In this document: one piece after another, positions 7,949 to 14,846 of the stretch
Layout: every line of letters begins with the position of its first letter
How positions within the stretch are numbered: position 1 is the stretch's first letter
NCBI GenBank assembly: GCA_964418385.1
Contig: CAYQLH010000017.1
Coordinates: 1-15,082, forward strand
Length of the DNA: 15,082 nt
Direction: 5' to 3'
From: RGIG2560 sp964418385
GTDB taxonomy: Bacteria; Patescibacteriota; Microgenomatia; UBA1400; PJMF01
Translations under genes and position numbers: made by a program
The notes under the pieces: generated by a model
What the model was told of the DNA's origin: nothing
The model's input: only the letters and a program-made list of their open reading frames with translations
Database searches by the model: none

Positions 7949-8272
7949 ATGTCAAAAAAGAAAAACATGTCAACCAAAAAGAAAAATTTCGCCAAAAAGT
8001 CGCGCCGCGCTGCTAGTGGCAAGACGCTCACTGGTAATTCAACGCCAGCTGCAACCACCAACAAAAAAACCAACACTAAACCCGCTGCCACAGCCAGCAA
8101 GGCTGTTGCCGCCAAAAAGAAACGCCGCGGCACTGGTAATGTTTGGCTCGTGACTTTGATACTCCTGCTGATTATGGGTGGCATGTTCTATTGTCTCTGG
8201 TCTTTTGGTGCCGATTGTCTGCAACGCTTTGAAAAAGAAAAAGCCCTTGCTAAAATTGAAGATTACCATTAA
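7949..8272 (+). CDS. Small lysine/alanine-rich single-pass membrane protein, function unknown
   Basis: A 107-residue protein I cannot assign to a family. Residues 1-61 are strongly basic, low-complexity K/A/T/R sequence (MSKKKNMSTKKKNFAKKSRR, later KAVAAKKKRRG) resembling histone H1-like tails. Residues 64-85 form one membrane segment (VWLVTLILLLIMGGMFYCLW), followed by a short charged tail. The positive-inside rule places the basic tail in the cytoplasm, where it could touch nucleic acid or acidic lipid; this is inference. I chose ATG 7949 because it sits 7 nt after a perfect extended -10. The frame is open further upstream to 7733, but that overlaps the divergent AlbA_2 gene. Its end converges with the ribose-phosphate pyrophosphokinase gene 28 bp away. 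Confidence 0.75.
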   Translation: MSKKKNMSTKKKNFAKKSRRAASGKTLTGNSTPAATTNKKTNTKPAATASKAVAAKKKRRGTGNVWLVTLILLLIMGGMFYCLWSFGADCLQRFEKEKALAKIEDYH

Positions 8273-8300
8273 ACCGTGCCAAAAACGCTCAATACTCTCG

Positions 8301-9194
8301 TCACGCAGCCGTCAAAACGGGCGCAAACAACGAGGCGGCGTCGATCACTTTTATTTTTCCCGCAGACGTCAAACCAGTACTATTGGTGGTTACAATTTCT
8401 TCCAAACTACTCGCTTGCAAAAACGTTACTGCCTCTTCGTTTAAAGGTGCGTGCGACACCCATGCTCTCACGCTCACTGCACCCTGAGCGCGCAAAAAAT
8501 CACTCACGCGTCCTAAAGTTTGTCCGGTAGTCGTAAAATCATCCACCAAAAGCACTTTTCGCCCTGCAACCTCGCCGTGCAAACGTCCAACTTCCGGCGC
8601 TCCAGTCAAACTCGGTCGTGACTTTTCCACCCACGCTGTGGTTAGATTAAGCGCAGAAGCAATTTTTTCTGCTCGAGTACGATACCCAACGTCCGGTGCT
8701 GCCACCACCCAAGTTTCATCAACCAAATTTCGGAAATGTTCACGCACCAAAGTTGTCATCTCCACTTCTACGCTTCCTGGCACCAAATCTGCCGTCACCG
8801 GTGAATGCAACTCGCCCCAAATGATACGCGTTGCCGGCAATGACGCCAAAGCCCGAGTCACCACTGCCACTCGTAATGACGTCCCCACGCCATCAGTTTT
8901 ATCCGCTTTGGCATAAGAAAAATAAGGAATAATCACATCCGTCACCTCTGCCCCGGCGCGTTTTAAAGCATCCACCGCAAAAAGCAATTCCCACAGCTGC
9001 CGGTGCACTTCGCGACCCCACAAACTAACCGCAATGCCGACTCTATCACCGCGGTGCACGTCGAGACAACGTACCCATGTATTACCATCCACAAAATCCA
9101 CTCGCTCCCAAGTATGCACTGGCACCGCTAAACGTTTACCCAAAGACAATGTCAACTCGATCGCCGGTGCGCTCGTCCACAAAGTCTCAATCAT
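8301..9194 (-). CDS. prs: Divergent ribose-phosphate pyrophosphokinase (PRPP synthase family)
   Basis: Makes 5-phosphoribosyl 1-diphosphate from ribose 5-phosphate and ATP, the precursor of nucleotides, NAD, histidine and some ribosyl/arabinosyl lipid donors. Of 297 residues, the PRPP-binding loop VLLVDDFTTTGQT (214-226) is canonical. IPYFSYAKADK (89-99) matches the family's IPYxxYaRqD motif, and ELHSP (128-132) keeps the histidine of the DLHxxQ motif but has Glu for Asp and no following Gln. KSR (191-193) is at the place of the catalytic Lys-x-Arg. The protein is slightly shorter than the usual ~315 residues. It is the last gene of the glycosyltransferase operon, its ATG overlapping the GT2 stop by 8 nt, with AAGAGG (9201-9206) 6 nt before the start. 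It could also be a specialised phosphoribosyl enzyme. Confidence 0.85.
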   Translation of the reverse strand: MIETLWTSAPAIELTLSLGKRLAVPVHTWERVDFVDGNTWVRCLDVHRGDRVGIAVSLWGREVHRQLWELLFAVDALKRAGAEVTDVIIPYFSYAKADKTDGVGTSLRVAVVTRALASLPATRIIWGELHSPVTADLVPGSVEVEMTTLVREHFRNLVDETWVVAAPDVGYRTRAEKIASALNLTTAWVEKSRPSLTGAPEVGRLHGEVAGRKVLLVDDFTTTGQTLGRVSDFLRAQGAVSVRAWVSHAPLNEEAVTFLQASSLEEIVTTNSTGLTSAGKIKVIDAASLFAPVLTAA

Positions 9195-10152
9195 ACCTAG
9201 CCTCTTCTACTACCGACAACGCTTGAGAATAAGCATCAGCACGCTTGCTGTCTTTTTTAAGCACGCCAAAAACAAACTCCCGTGTGAGCATCGCCAACCA
9301 CAAAATCAATTTGAGCCAATCCCACTGCTCACGCGATTTGTATTTTTGGAAAAAATACAAATAACCTTTCACTTCGCCCACTAAAGCAAATGCGCTACCA
9401 CCGCTAGCCGAACCTAAATGAGTAATCGGCGCCGTTTGCAAAATTCCGTGATAAAAACCTTTTTGGTGCAAGCGATAAGACCATTCCTGATCCTCACCAT
9501 ACATAAAAATATTTTCGTCCCAACCACCAAAATCGGTAATCAAATCGCGATGAATCATCACCGCCGTCCCAGCGACCCAGCCCTTACGCTCAAATTCCAC
9601 ACTTACAGCTTTTTGAGCATTAAAACGCCGGCCCGTATGTTGTACACTTGGCAAAAAACGATTTAAAACCGGTAAATCATCCACAAAAAACATCGCTGAG
9701 CCAATCGTCCCCAAACTCGGCAAATCACCACCTTGCGGCTGAATTGTGCCATCCGCGTTGCGCAAACCTGCCGCCAAAAGCCCCAATTTTCGCTTTTTCC
9801 ACACCCGCTCCCGCTCATTCAAATAATAAGCCGTCATTTTTTCCAGTGTCCCTGCAGGCACAATCGTGTCAGAATTTAAAAACAAAATTAATTGTCCTGT
9901 GGCTCGCTTGAAACCTAGGTTATTCGCCCGCCCAAAACCCAAGTTTTCCCCTGCCCGGATAATCTTCAAATTCTGCCGACCAAGTTTTTCCAATGCTTCC
10001 ACCGTGCGGTCATGACTATCATTATCCACCACAATCATTTCCCAATTATCCGCCAAAGGCGAATCTTGCCCAATCGCTTGCTGCAACGAGCGCACTGTTT
10101 GCAGCGTCAGTTTTTTGGTATTATAAGAAACAATGATTATAGAAAGTTGCAT
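9187..10152 (-). CDS. GT2 family glycosyltransferase (rhamnosyltransferase-like)
   Basis: Inverting GT-A glycosyltransferase of 321 residues, probably cytoplasmic and membrane-associated, adding a nucleotide-activated sugar to a growing glycan. Visible signatures are the N-terminal SIIIVSYNT (4-12), VVDNDSHD (41-48), GENLGFGRANN (68-78), FLNSDT (91-96, the DXD-like metal site) and the acceptor-side GGWDENIFMYGEDQEWSYRL (209-228), whose ED pair (220-221) includes the usual catalytic base. This layout is typical of WbbL/RfbN-like rhamnosyltransferases, but the sugar is not determined. A hydrophobic patch at 279-297 may bind the membrane. AAGGA (10159-10163) lies 6 nt before ATG 10152. The upstream GT4 gene ends 1 nt away, and prs overlaps its 3' end. 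Confidence 0.9.
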   Translation of the reverse strand: MQLSIIIVSYNTKKLTLQTVRSLQQAIGQDSPLADNWEMIVVDNDSHDRTVEALEKLGRQNLKIIRAGENLGFGRANNLGFKRATGQLILFLNSDTIVPAGTLEKMTAYYLNERERVWKKRKLGLLAAGLRNADGTIQPQGGDLPSLGTIGSAMFFVDDLPVLNRFLPSVQHTGRRFNAQKAVSVEFERKGWVAGTAVMIHRDLITDFGGWDENIFMYGEDQEWSYRLHQKGFYHGILQTAPITHLGSASGGSAFALVGEVKGYLYFFQKYKSREQWDWLKLILWLAMLTREFVFGVLKKDSKRADAYSQALSVVEEARYD

Positions 10153-10153
10153 T

Positions 10154-11317
10154 TTATTTCCTTGTTTGCCGCACCACTTTCGTCAAAAGCGTCAAAATCA
10201 AATCAGCTGATCTTTCGTACGAAAATTTTTGTATTTGTCGCACAGCTAAACGTGCCCATCTTGCTCGCGCTGTCGCCGTCATGCAAGCAGCTGTGACCAT
10301 CGCTTTTGCAATGCTAGACACCCGAAAAGGATTTACCCCCAAGCCAGCCACACCCACCACTTCTATCATCGAAGTGTTATTGGCCACAATCGGCAGCACT
10401 CCATAGGCAAGTGACTCCAAAGAGGGGATGCCAAAACCTTCATAAATCCCCAAATTAAGCGTTGCCATCGCGTGACTTAAAAGAGCTGCTTTTTGCACTT
10501 CGCTTACAAAACCCGTCAAAACAATTTTTTGAGAAACTGGAGACGACATTATCTTTTTTTCAATTTCGCCTGTCAACCAACCATTCTTACCAGCCAACAC
10601 CAATTGATAATCCACAAAGCGCTTGTCCTCATGTAGTTTTTCAAAAGCCTCAATCATCGCCACAATATTTTTGCGTGGCTGCAACGTCCCCAAGTACAAA
10701 AAATACTTAGGTCCAACATGTAAATCTCGCAAAATCTGTCGGCTCGCGGCCGCACTCAAACGTAACGGTTTACCACTCAAGGCAGGATACGCCACCAGCA
10801 AATCGCTCAACGCACGACCGTAGTATTTACGCACTTCACCACGCGTAAACCGGCTGATGCACACCACTTTCTGGGCGTGTTTGACTGAATAGCGCGTCCA
10901 GTTTTCCAACTTGTATAAATCACGAGCGCGAAAAAGCTCAGGGTAGGGGATAAAGGCCAAATCCATTACTGTATTCACAAAAGGAACGGCACACCAACGC
11001 GGCGCGTAATGACCAGGCGTGAAAAAAACATCAAAATCCATCTGGTGCACAAATAAATACAGCGGCAAACCCAACTGTGTCCACGCCACTCGCGGTCCCA
11101 CCACTTTATATTTCCAGCCAGAACGCTCCGGCGGCATATCTAGCTCTGGCTTGCTCGCCAAAAAAACTGTAATTTGAAATTGCCGTCGGGCGCGAGCCGT
11201 TATTTTTTCCAAAGCGCGCAAGATTTCAAAAGCGTAGACATTGCTGCCCACGCGCCCCGCGCAATTTGCCTCGTTGCCATCAATGGCCACTTGTATCGGA
11301 CGAAAAATCTCAGCCAT
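10154..11317 (-). CDS. GT4 family glycosyltransferase
   Basis: Retaining GT-B glycosyltransferase of 387 residues. The N-terminal acceptor domain begins IQVAIDGNEAN and includes GRVGSNVYAFEIL. The C-terminal donor domain has YLGTLQPRKN (208-217), with the Arg-Lys pair that contacts donor phosphates, and the E-x7-E motif in YEGFGIPSLES (E293, E301). I chose ATG 11317 over an in-frame start at 11368: it has a strong GGGAGG (11324-11329) 6 nt upstream, overlaps the preceding stop by 8 nt like other junctions here, and homology starts just after it. Probably a mannosyl- or glucosyl-transferase acting in the same glycan pathway as its operon neighbours; the substrate is unknown. Confidence 0.9.
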   Translation of the reverse strand: MAEIFRPIQVAIDGNEANCAGRVGSNVYAFEILRALEKITARARRQFQITVFLASKPELDMPPERSGWKYKVVGPRVAWTQLGLPLYLFVHQMDFDVFFTPGHYAPRWCAVPFVNTVMDLAFIPYPELFRARDLYKLENWTRYSVKHAQKVVCISRFTRGEVRKYYGRALSDLLVAYPALSGKPLRLSAAASRQILRDLHVGPKYFLYLGTLQPRKNIVAMIEAFEKLHEDKRFVDYQLVLAGKNGWLTGEIEKKIMSSPVSQKIVLTGFVSEVQKAALLSHAMATLNLGIYEGFGIPSLESLAYGVLPIVANNTSMIEVVGVAGLGVNPFRVSSIAKAMVTAACMTATARARWARLAVRQIQKFSYERSADLILTLLTKVVRQTRK

Positions 11318-12455
11318 AAAATTCCTCCCACGCCAGTCGATAAACAGCCGCTGTTTCTCGCGCGGCACGCGCCCAAGAAAAGCGCGCCAGCTGTTGAGTC
11401 ATTAATTGCCGCCGCACCTGTTTCTCTGTTTCGTTTTCTGCCAAAATGGTCTCAATGCCGGCACGAATCGATTCCACTTCCAAAGGCTCCACCAAAACCG
11501 CTGCCGCTCCACCTATTTCTTCGCAGGCATTGCCGCGACTCGTGACTACTGGCGTCCCATGAGCAAAACTCTCCAAAATCGGCAGACCAAAGCCTTCATA
11601 TAAAGACGGAAACACCAAAGCCCGCGCGTGAATATACAAAGCAGTCAGCATCTCATCACCAACGCCTTCACACACGTGCAAGTGAGCCTGAGCTCGCGTC
11701 TGCTTACCCCAACCACGCGCCCCCACAATCACCAAATCCACATCCGCCGCCAATTTTTCCCACGCACTCACCAAACGCGCTAAATTTTTTCGCGGTTCAC
11801 GTGTACCCACAAAAAGTAAATACGGTCGCCTTAAATCCCATTCTTGCTGTACCTGCTTCCACACCGACTCGCTCACTGCTGTTTTTACTTGTGAAGGTAA
11901 AGCCGCATACACTAAGTGTACCCGTGCCTCCGGCCAGTCTAAAAACTCCAAAACATCACGCTTCGTCGCTGCCGAATCCACCGTTACGTGCGCCCCACGC
12001 TGACGCAAGATTTCCCACGATTCGCGATGATGCCGCCACACACGTTTATCTGCTGTTTCCGGAAAACGCCACATCGCTAAATCATGAATTGTCGACACCA
12101 AAGGTATATTTTTGTCTGGCGGTTGTAAAAAATCCCAAGTGTGAAAAAGCTCAATTTCCGGCAGTTGTTTTTTAATTTTATTCACTCGCAAATAGTGCCA
12201 CAACCAGTGATTCACCCGCGTTGGTATTCCCTGCACGCGTGTGTGCGTCCAAAAATTCTCCCGTGCTGACGGCGTTAGCGCCGCCGCCAATTCATTCAAT
12301 GCCGTGTGCATTGCTTGCTGGGCACGACTCCCACAGCTAGCATAAGCGTACATTTCTACCTCTTCCAAAGTCGTCAATTCCCGGAACAAATCAAAAGTAA
12401 AACGCGACACTCCGCGCCGATATAGTAAGCTCGTCAAATCCATGCCCACTCTCAC
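11310..12455 (-). CDS. GT4 family glycosyltransferase
   Basis: Second retaining GT-B glycosyltransferase of the operon, 381 residues. It starts MRVGMDLTSL and has STIHDLAMWRFP (121-132), the donor-site VGTREPRKNL (216-225), and the E-x7-E motif in YEGFGLPILES (E287, E295) followed by HGTPVVTS. It is related in layout to the GT4 just downstream but clearly distinct, suggesting two consecutive sugar additions rather than a recent duplication. The start is GTG 12455, overlapping the preceding TGA as GTGA, with GGAAGGA (12461-12467) 5 nt upstream. ATG 12443 is an alternative four codons later, with a poorer ribosome site. Confidence 0.9.
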   Translation of the reverse strand: MRVGMDLTSLLYRRGVSRFTFDLFRELTTLEEVEMYAYASCGSRAQQAMHTALNELAAALTPSARENFWTHTRVQGIPTRVNHWLWHYLRVNKIKKQLPEIELFHTWDFLQPPDKNIPLVSTIHDLAMWRFPETADKRVWRHHRESWEILRQRGAHVTVDSAATKRDVLEFLDWPEARVHLVYAALPSQVKTAVSESVWKQVQQEWDLRRPYLLFVGTREPRKNLARLVSAWEKLAADVDLVIVGARGWGKQTRAQAHLHVCEGVGDEMLTALYIHARALVFPSLYEGFGLPILESFAHGTPVVTSRGNACEEIGGAAAVLVEPLEVESIRAGIETILAENETEKQVRRQLMTQQLARFSWARAARETAAVYRLAWEEFYG

Positions 12456-14002
12456 ACCGTTCCTTCCAAATCCTCGCCAGCCACTGGTTGGCTATACACA
12501 CGCACGCAACCCAAAGTATGCGGATAGCAAAAAGGAACTGTTTCCTCAAACTGCCACGCACGCAAAAGTTGTGGAATCGCCTGCTCGCTATCCGTCAAAC
12601 GCAGATAATCAAGCATCACCACCTGCCGATAATTGCGCACCAAGCCAATCTGTCTTGACAAATCGTCACTCTCGCTGACCTGATAAGTATCCACATTCAC
12701 ACTTGCAAAACGTTGTCCCGTTTTTGTTTGCCGCTCATACCACTCCCACGCCGCTGGTGGGGTGGGATATGCAAAAAGCACCACCATTTCCGTCTCATCA
12801 TACGTCTCATGTAAACGTGCCAGCAGCCCGCGCCAGTCTTCATGTCCGTAACCGCTCACCGTGTAAACCGCAATACTGCCCAAATTAAAAGTCAACATCA
12901 CCACCGCCAGCCACCACGCACACGGTCGCATTTTCCCACGCCCCGCCGCCATCAACCATGCCAAAAGTAAATAGACCCAAGCTAATAAAAAAATTAATTT
13001 TTCTGGTCGGACCACCGGCAACCACCAACCTACAAGGGCAGCTAACACCAGCGGCCAACCCAAAGCACACATCGCCAACCACGCTTTTTCTTGCCAACGT
13101 CCCTGACGCCAATTGCCGGTTACTGTCGCCGCAACCACCAAAAACACCCAAAGCAAAGTCAAAAGTCCAAAAAGCCAATTGGCTTCCAAGTCAACCATAC
13201 CAAAAAGAAACTTGCCCAAAGTCACTGCGGGCGTACGCCACAGCGAAAAGCTCACAATCTCACGCCACGCTGGAAAAGCGGCCAGCATTTCTTGCTGCCA
13301 CGCCAGTTGTCGCCACAGCATTGTCAACCACGGTAAAAATGACACCACCGGGACGCCGACCGCCCACACTAGTAAGCGCCACTGGCGCCGCCCCGCCAAA
13401 TACAGCCACTGACCAGCTAAAACCAACCAGTAAAAATATGAAGTGTACACTCCTGCCACACTACATACCAAAAACCAACCTAAATCTCGCGTCAAAGGCG
13501 ACAGCCGCGCCGCTACCGAGCGCGGGTGACTACGCGACACTTGATAAGCATCACGCCCCACACTGCAACGTTCACTCAAAAAAAACCACGACCACACCGT
13601 CCACAGCGCACACAAACTGGCTGGCAACACCATCCCCGAGTAATAGGCGTGAAAAGTATTAGTCGCCAAAAAAATCGTTGCCAAAAGACCCACCTTGTGC
13701 CCGCCAAGCTTTAAACCCAAAGCGTACACTCCCACCAAAGTTACCAGAGCCGGCAGCAAAGCGACCATCACTCGCAGCCACCACTCACTCTCGCTTAGCC
13801 GTGCTGAAATTGCCGTCAACAAATACACCAGCGGCGCATAGAGTTGTGTTTCCTGCCGCCAAGCACCTTCGCTCGTTGTGACCACCGCTACCGACGCTTC
13901 GTCATTAGTTAGAGACGTTCTCAAAAAAATCACTCGCACCATCAAAGCCACCACCAGCAAAATCATCCACCAATAATGTCGGCACCAATTAAAATTTCGC
14001 AT
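12452..14002 (-). CDS. GT39-like polytopic membrane glycosyltransferase
   Basis: First gene of the operon: 516 residues with roughly ten or more membrane segments. The first outer loop contains LTNDEASVAVV with the D34-E35 pair characteristic of the GT39/GT83 superfamily. In place of the HPPLYY signature there is QLYAPLVYLL (53-62), so the motif is degenerate. A basic loop of about 30 residues (145-173) interrupts the membrane segments. The C-terminal soluble part (from about 385) begins after YTVSGYGHEDWRGLL. It probably transfers a lipid-linked sugar outside the cell, complementing the cytoplasmic GT2/GT4 enzymes encoded behind it. The start is ATG 14002, 8 nt after a perfect extended -10 and with no Shine-Dalgarno. 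Acceptor and sugar are unknown. Confidence 0.8.
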   Translation of the reverse strand: MRNFNWCRHYWWMILLVVALMVRVIFLRTSLTNDEASVAVVTTSEGAWRQETQLYAPLVYLLTAISARLSESEWWLRVMVALLPALVTLVGVYALGLKLGGHKVGLLATIFLATNTFHAYYSGMVLPASLCALWTVWSWFFLSERCSVGRDAYQVSRSHPRSVAARLSPLTRDLGWFLVCSVAGVYTSYFYWLVLAGQWLYLAGRRQWRLLVWAVGVPVVSFLPWLTMLWRQLAWQQEMLAAFPAWREIVSFSLWRTPAVTLGKFLFGMVDLEANWLFGLLTLLWVFLVVAATVTGNWRQGRWQEKAWLAMCALGWPLVLAALVGWWLPVVRPEKLIFLLAWVYLLLAWLMAAGRGKMRPCAWWLAVVMLTFNLGSIAVYTVSGYGHEDWRGLLARLHETYDETEMVVLFAYPTPPAAWEWYERQTKTGQRFASVNVDTYQVSESDDLSRQIGLVRNYRQVVMLDYLRLTDSEQAIPQLLRAWQFEETVPFCYPHTLGCVRVYSQPVAGEDLEGTV

Positions 14003-14009
14003 TCACGCT

Positions 14010-14018
14010 ATTATACCA
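14010..14018 (-). promoter_or_regulatory. Extended -10 promoter of the glycosyltransferase/prs operon
   Basis: Minus-strand TGG-TATAAT, with TATAAT at 14010-14015 and the ATG at 14002 only 8 nt past it. A leader of 0-1 nt is predicted for the five-gene mRNA. No convincing -35. Confidence 0.72.
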
Positions 14019-14631
14019 AAATTTTTTGCAAAAAATGACCCAAGTTTGCACTGACTTTATCACGCAAAAACTGCTTGAATTATATAGACCAATAATATCA
14101 TTTTCACACTCGGCAAGCGCAACTTATAAATTGCAAGACCCGCCACATTTGCCACTTGCATTTTCACAATTTTCGAGTATCATACATCCTTGCCCGATGA
14201 GGTAGAGCTACGGTAATCAACCTGATTAAAATGCTTATAATCAATGGTGATCGCGGTGGCTCTTTTCTTTTGTCAAAAACAATTTTTACACTCAAAATTT
14301 GCAAACCGGCGTTACAACTACCAAATTGTGTCGTTTAAACTCATAAAATTAATTATCTTGCTTAAAATTTCACTAAATTCACAACCGCTTGTACCATCAT
14401 TTTTTATCAATGCTACCAACGCCGGTGACGACGGCATTTTGTGCGCGCCAACACGCCCCAAAGCCCATCCGCAAGCAATTTTAACTGCGGGTTTACCACC
14501 GTCAACCGTACTCTCATAACTTCCAATTTGTTACAAATTTTACACACTCAAGCCTGGAAATACACAATGCTACACGTGCAGCATATGTTTCAATTCCCGC
14601 TCAAAACGCTCTCAATCCCATCAAATCGCGC
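14019..14631. other. Gene-free stretch of about 610 bp
   Basis: No convincing gene lies between the glycosyltransferase operon promoter and the tRNA-Ile promoter. The stretch is AT-rich except about 14400-14520. It holds the hairpin at 14204-14263, and CATTTTCACA occurs twice (around 14100 and 14160). Short protein-like runs occur in one minus-strand frame but are broken by stops. No rRNA, tmRNA, RNase P or SRP RNA signature was recognised. Confidence 0.5.
14204..14271 (+). terminator. Long imperfect hairpin followed by a U-rich tract
   Basis: The base of the stem pairs AGAGCTAC (14204-14211) with GTGGCTCT (14256-14263, one G-U pair). The middle pairs TCA-ACC with GGTGA, and the tip pairs TGATTA (14223-14228) with TAATCA (14238-14243) around a 9-nt loop. 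That gives about 24 pairs with two mismatches and small bulges. TTTTCTTTT follows immediately on the plus strand, the layout of an intrinsic terminator or the 3' end of a small RNA. No gene to be terminated is visible upstream on this strand. Confidence 0.5.
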
Positions 14632-14660
14632 TTGCAAAAAGAGCCCGTCCGTGGTATAAT
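14632..14660 (+). promoter_or_regulatory. Promoter of tRNA-Ile
   Basis: TTGCAA (14632-14637), a 17-nt spacer, and TATAAT (14655-14660) with the TGG extension (14652-14654). The mature tRNA begins 20 nt after the -10, leaving a 5' leader of about 13 nt. Confidence 0.85.
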
Positions 14661-14679
14661 CTCCCCGTTCTTGGCAATA

Positions 14680-14753
14680 GAGTGCATAGCTCAGTTGGTA
14701 GTAGCGCTATCCTGATAAGATAGAGGTCCATGGTTCGAGTCCATGTGCACTCA
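14680..14753 (+). tRNA. tRNA-Ile(GAU)
   Basis: 74-nt cloverleaf: acceptor GAGTGCA/TGCACTC, D arm GCTC-AGTTGGTAG-TAGC (one mismatch), anticodon stem CTATC/GATAG with loop CTGATAA and anticodon GAT at 14714-14716, variable loop AGGTC, T arm CATGG-TTCGAGT-CCATG, and discriminator A (14753). CCA is not encoded (CCC follows). Confidence 0.96.
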
Positions 14754-14758
14754 CCCGC

Positions 14759-14790
14759 CACCCCCTGCCGCCTTCGGGCGGCAGGGGGTG
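14759..14790. terminator. Perfect 14-bp GC-rich hairpin with TTCG loop
   Basis: CACCCCCTGCCGCC (14759-14772), loop TTCG (14773-14776) and the exact complement (14777-14790), starting 5 nt after tRNA-Ile. Extremely stable, but no T-tract follows on either strand, so it is not a textbook intrinsic terminator. It could stop or process the tRNA transcript, or be a dispersed hairpin repeat. Confidence 0.55.
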
Positions 14791-14846
14791 CCCACCCACC
14801 CTTAAAAATCCCCACAAAATCACATTTAAAGTTACACATAGCGAAT

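Noticed and set aside
11318..11368. Longer start for the second GT4 at 11368
   Set aside because: ATG 11317 has a strong GGGAGG and an 8-nt overlap like the other junctions; the extra 17 residues show no family similarity.
14190..14262. tRNA-like or lysine-riboswitch-like segment (GATGAGGTAGAGC)
   Set aside because: No T-loop GTTCGA and no cloverleaf. Other conserved lysine-riboswitch elements are missing, and the stretch is explained by one long hairpin.
14244..14519. 91-codon plus-strand reading frame
   Set aside because: Its start lies inside the long hairpin, with no Shine-Dalgarno or -10 at the right distance and no recognisable family features.
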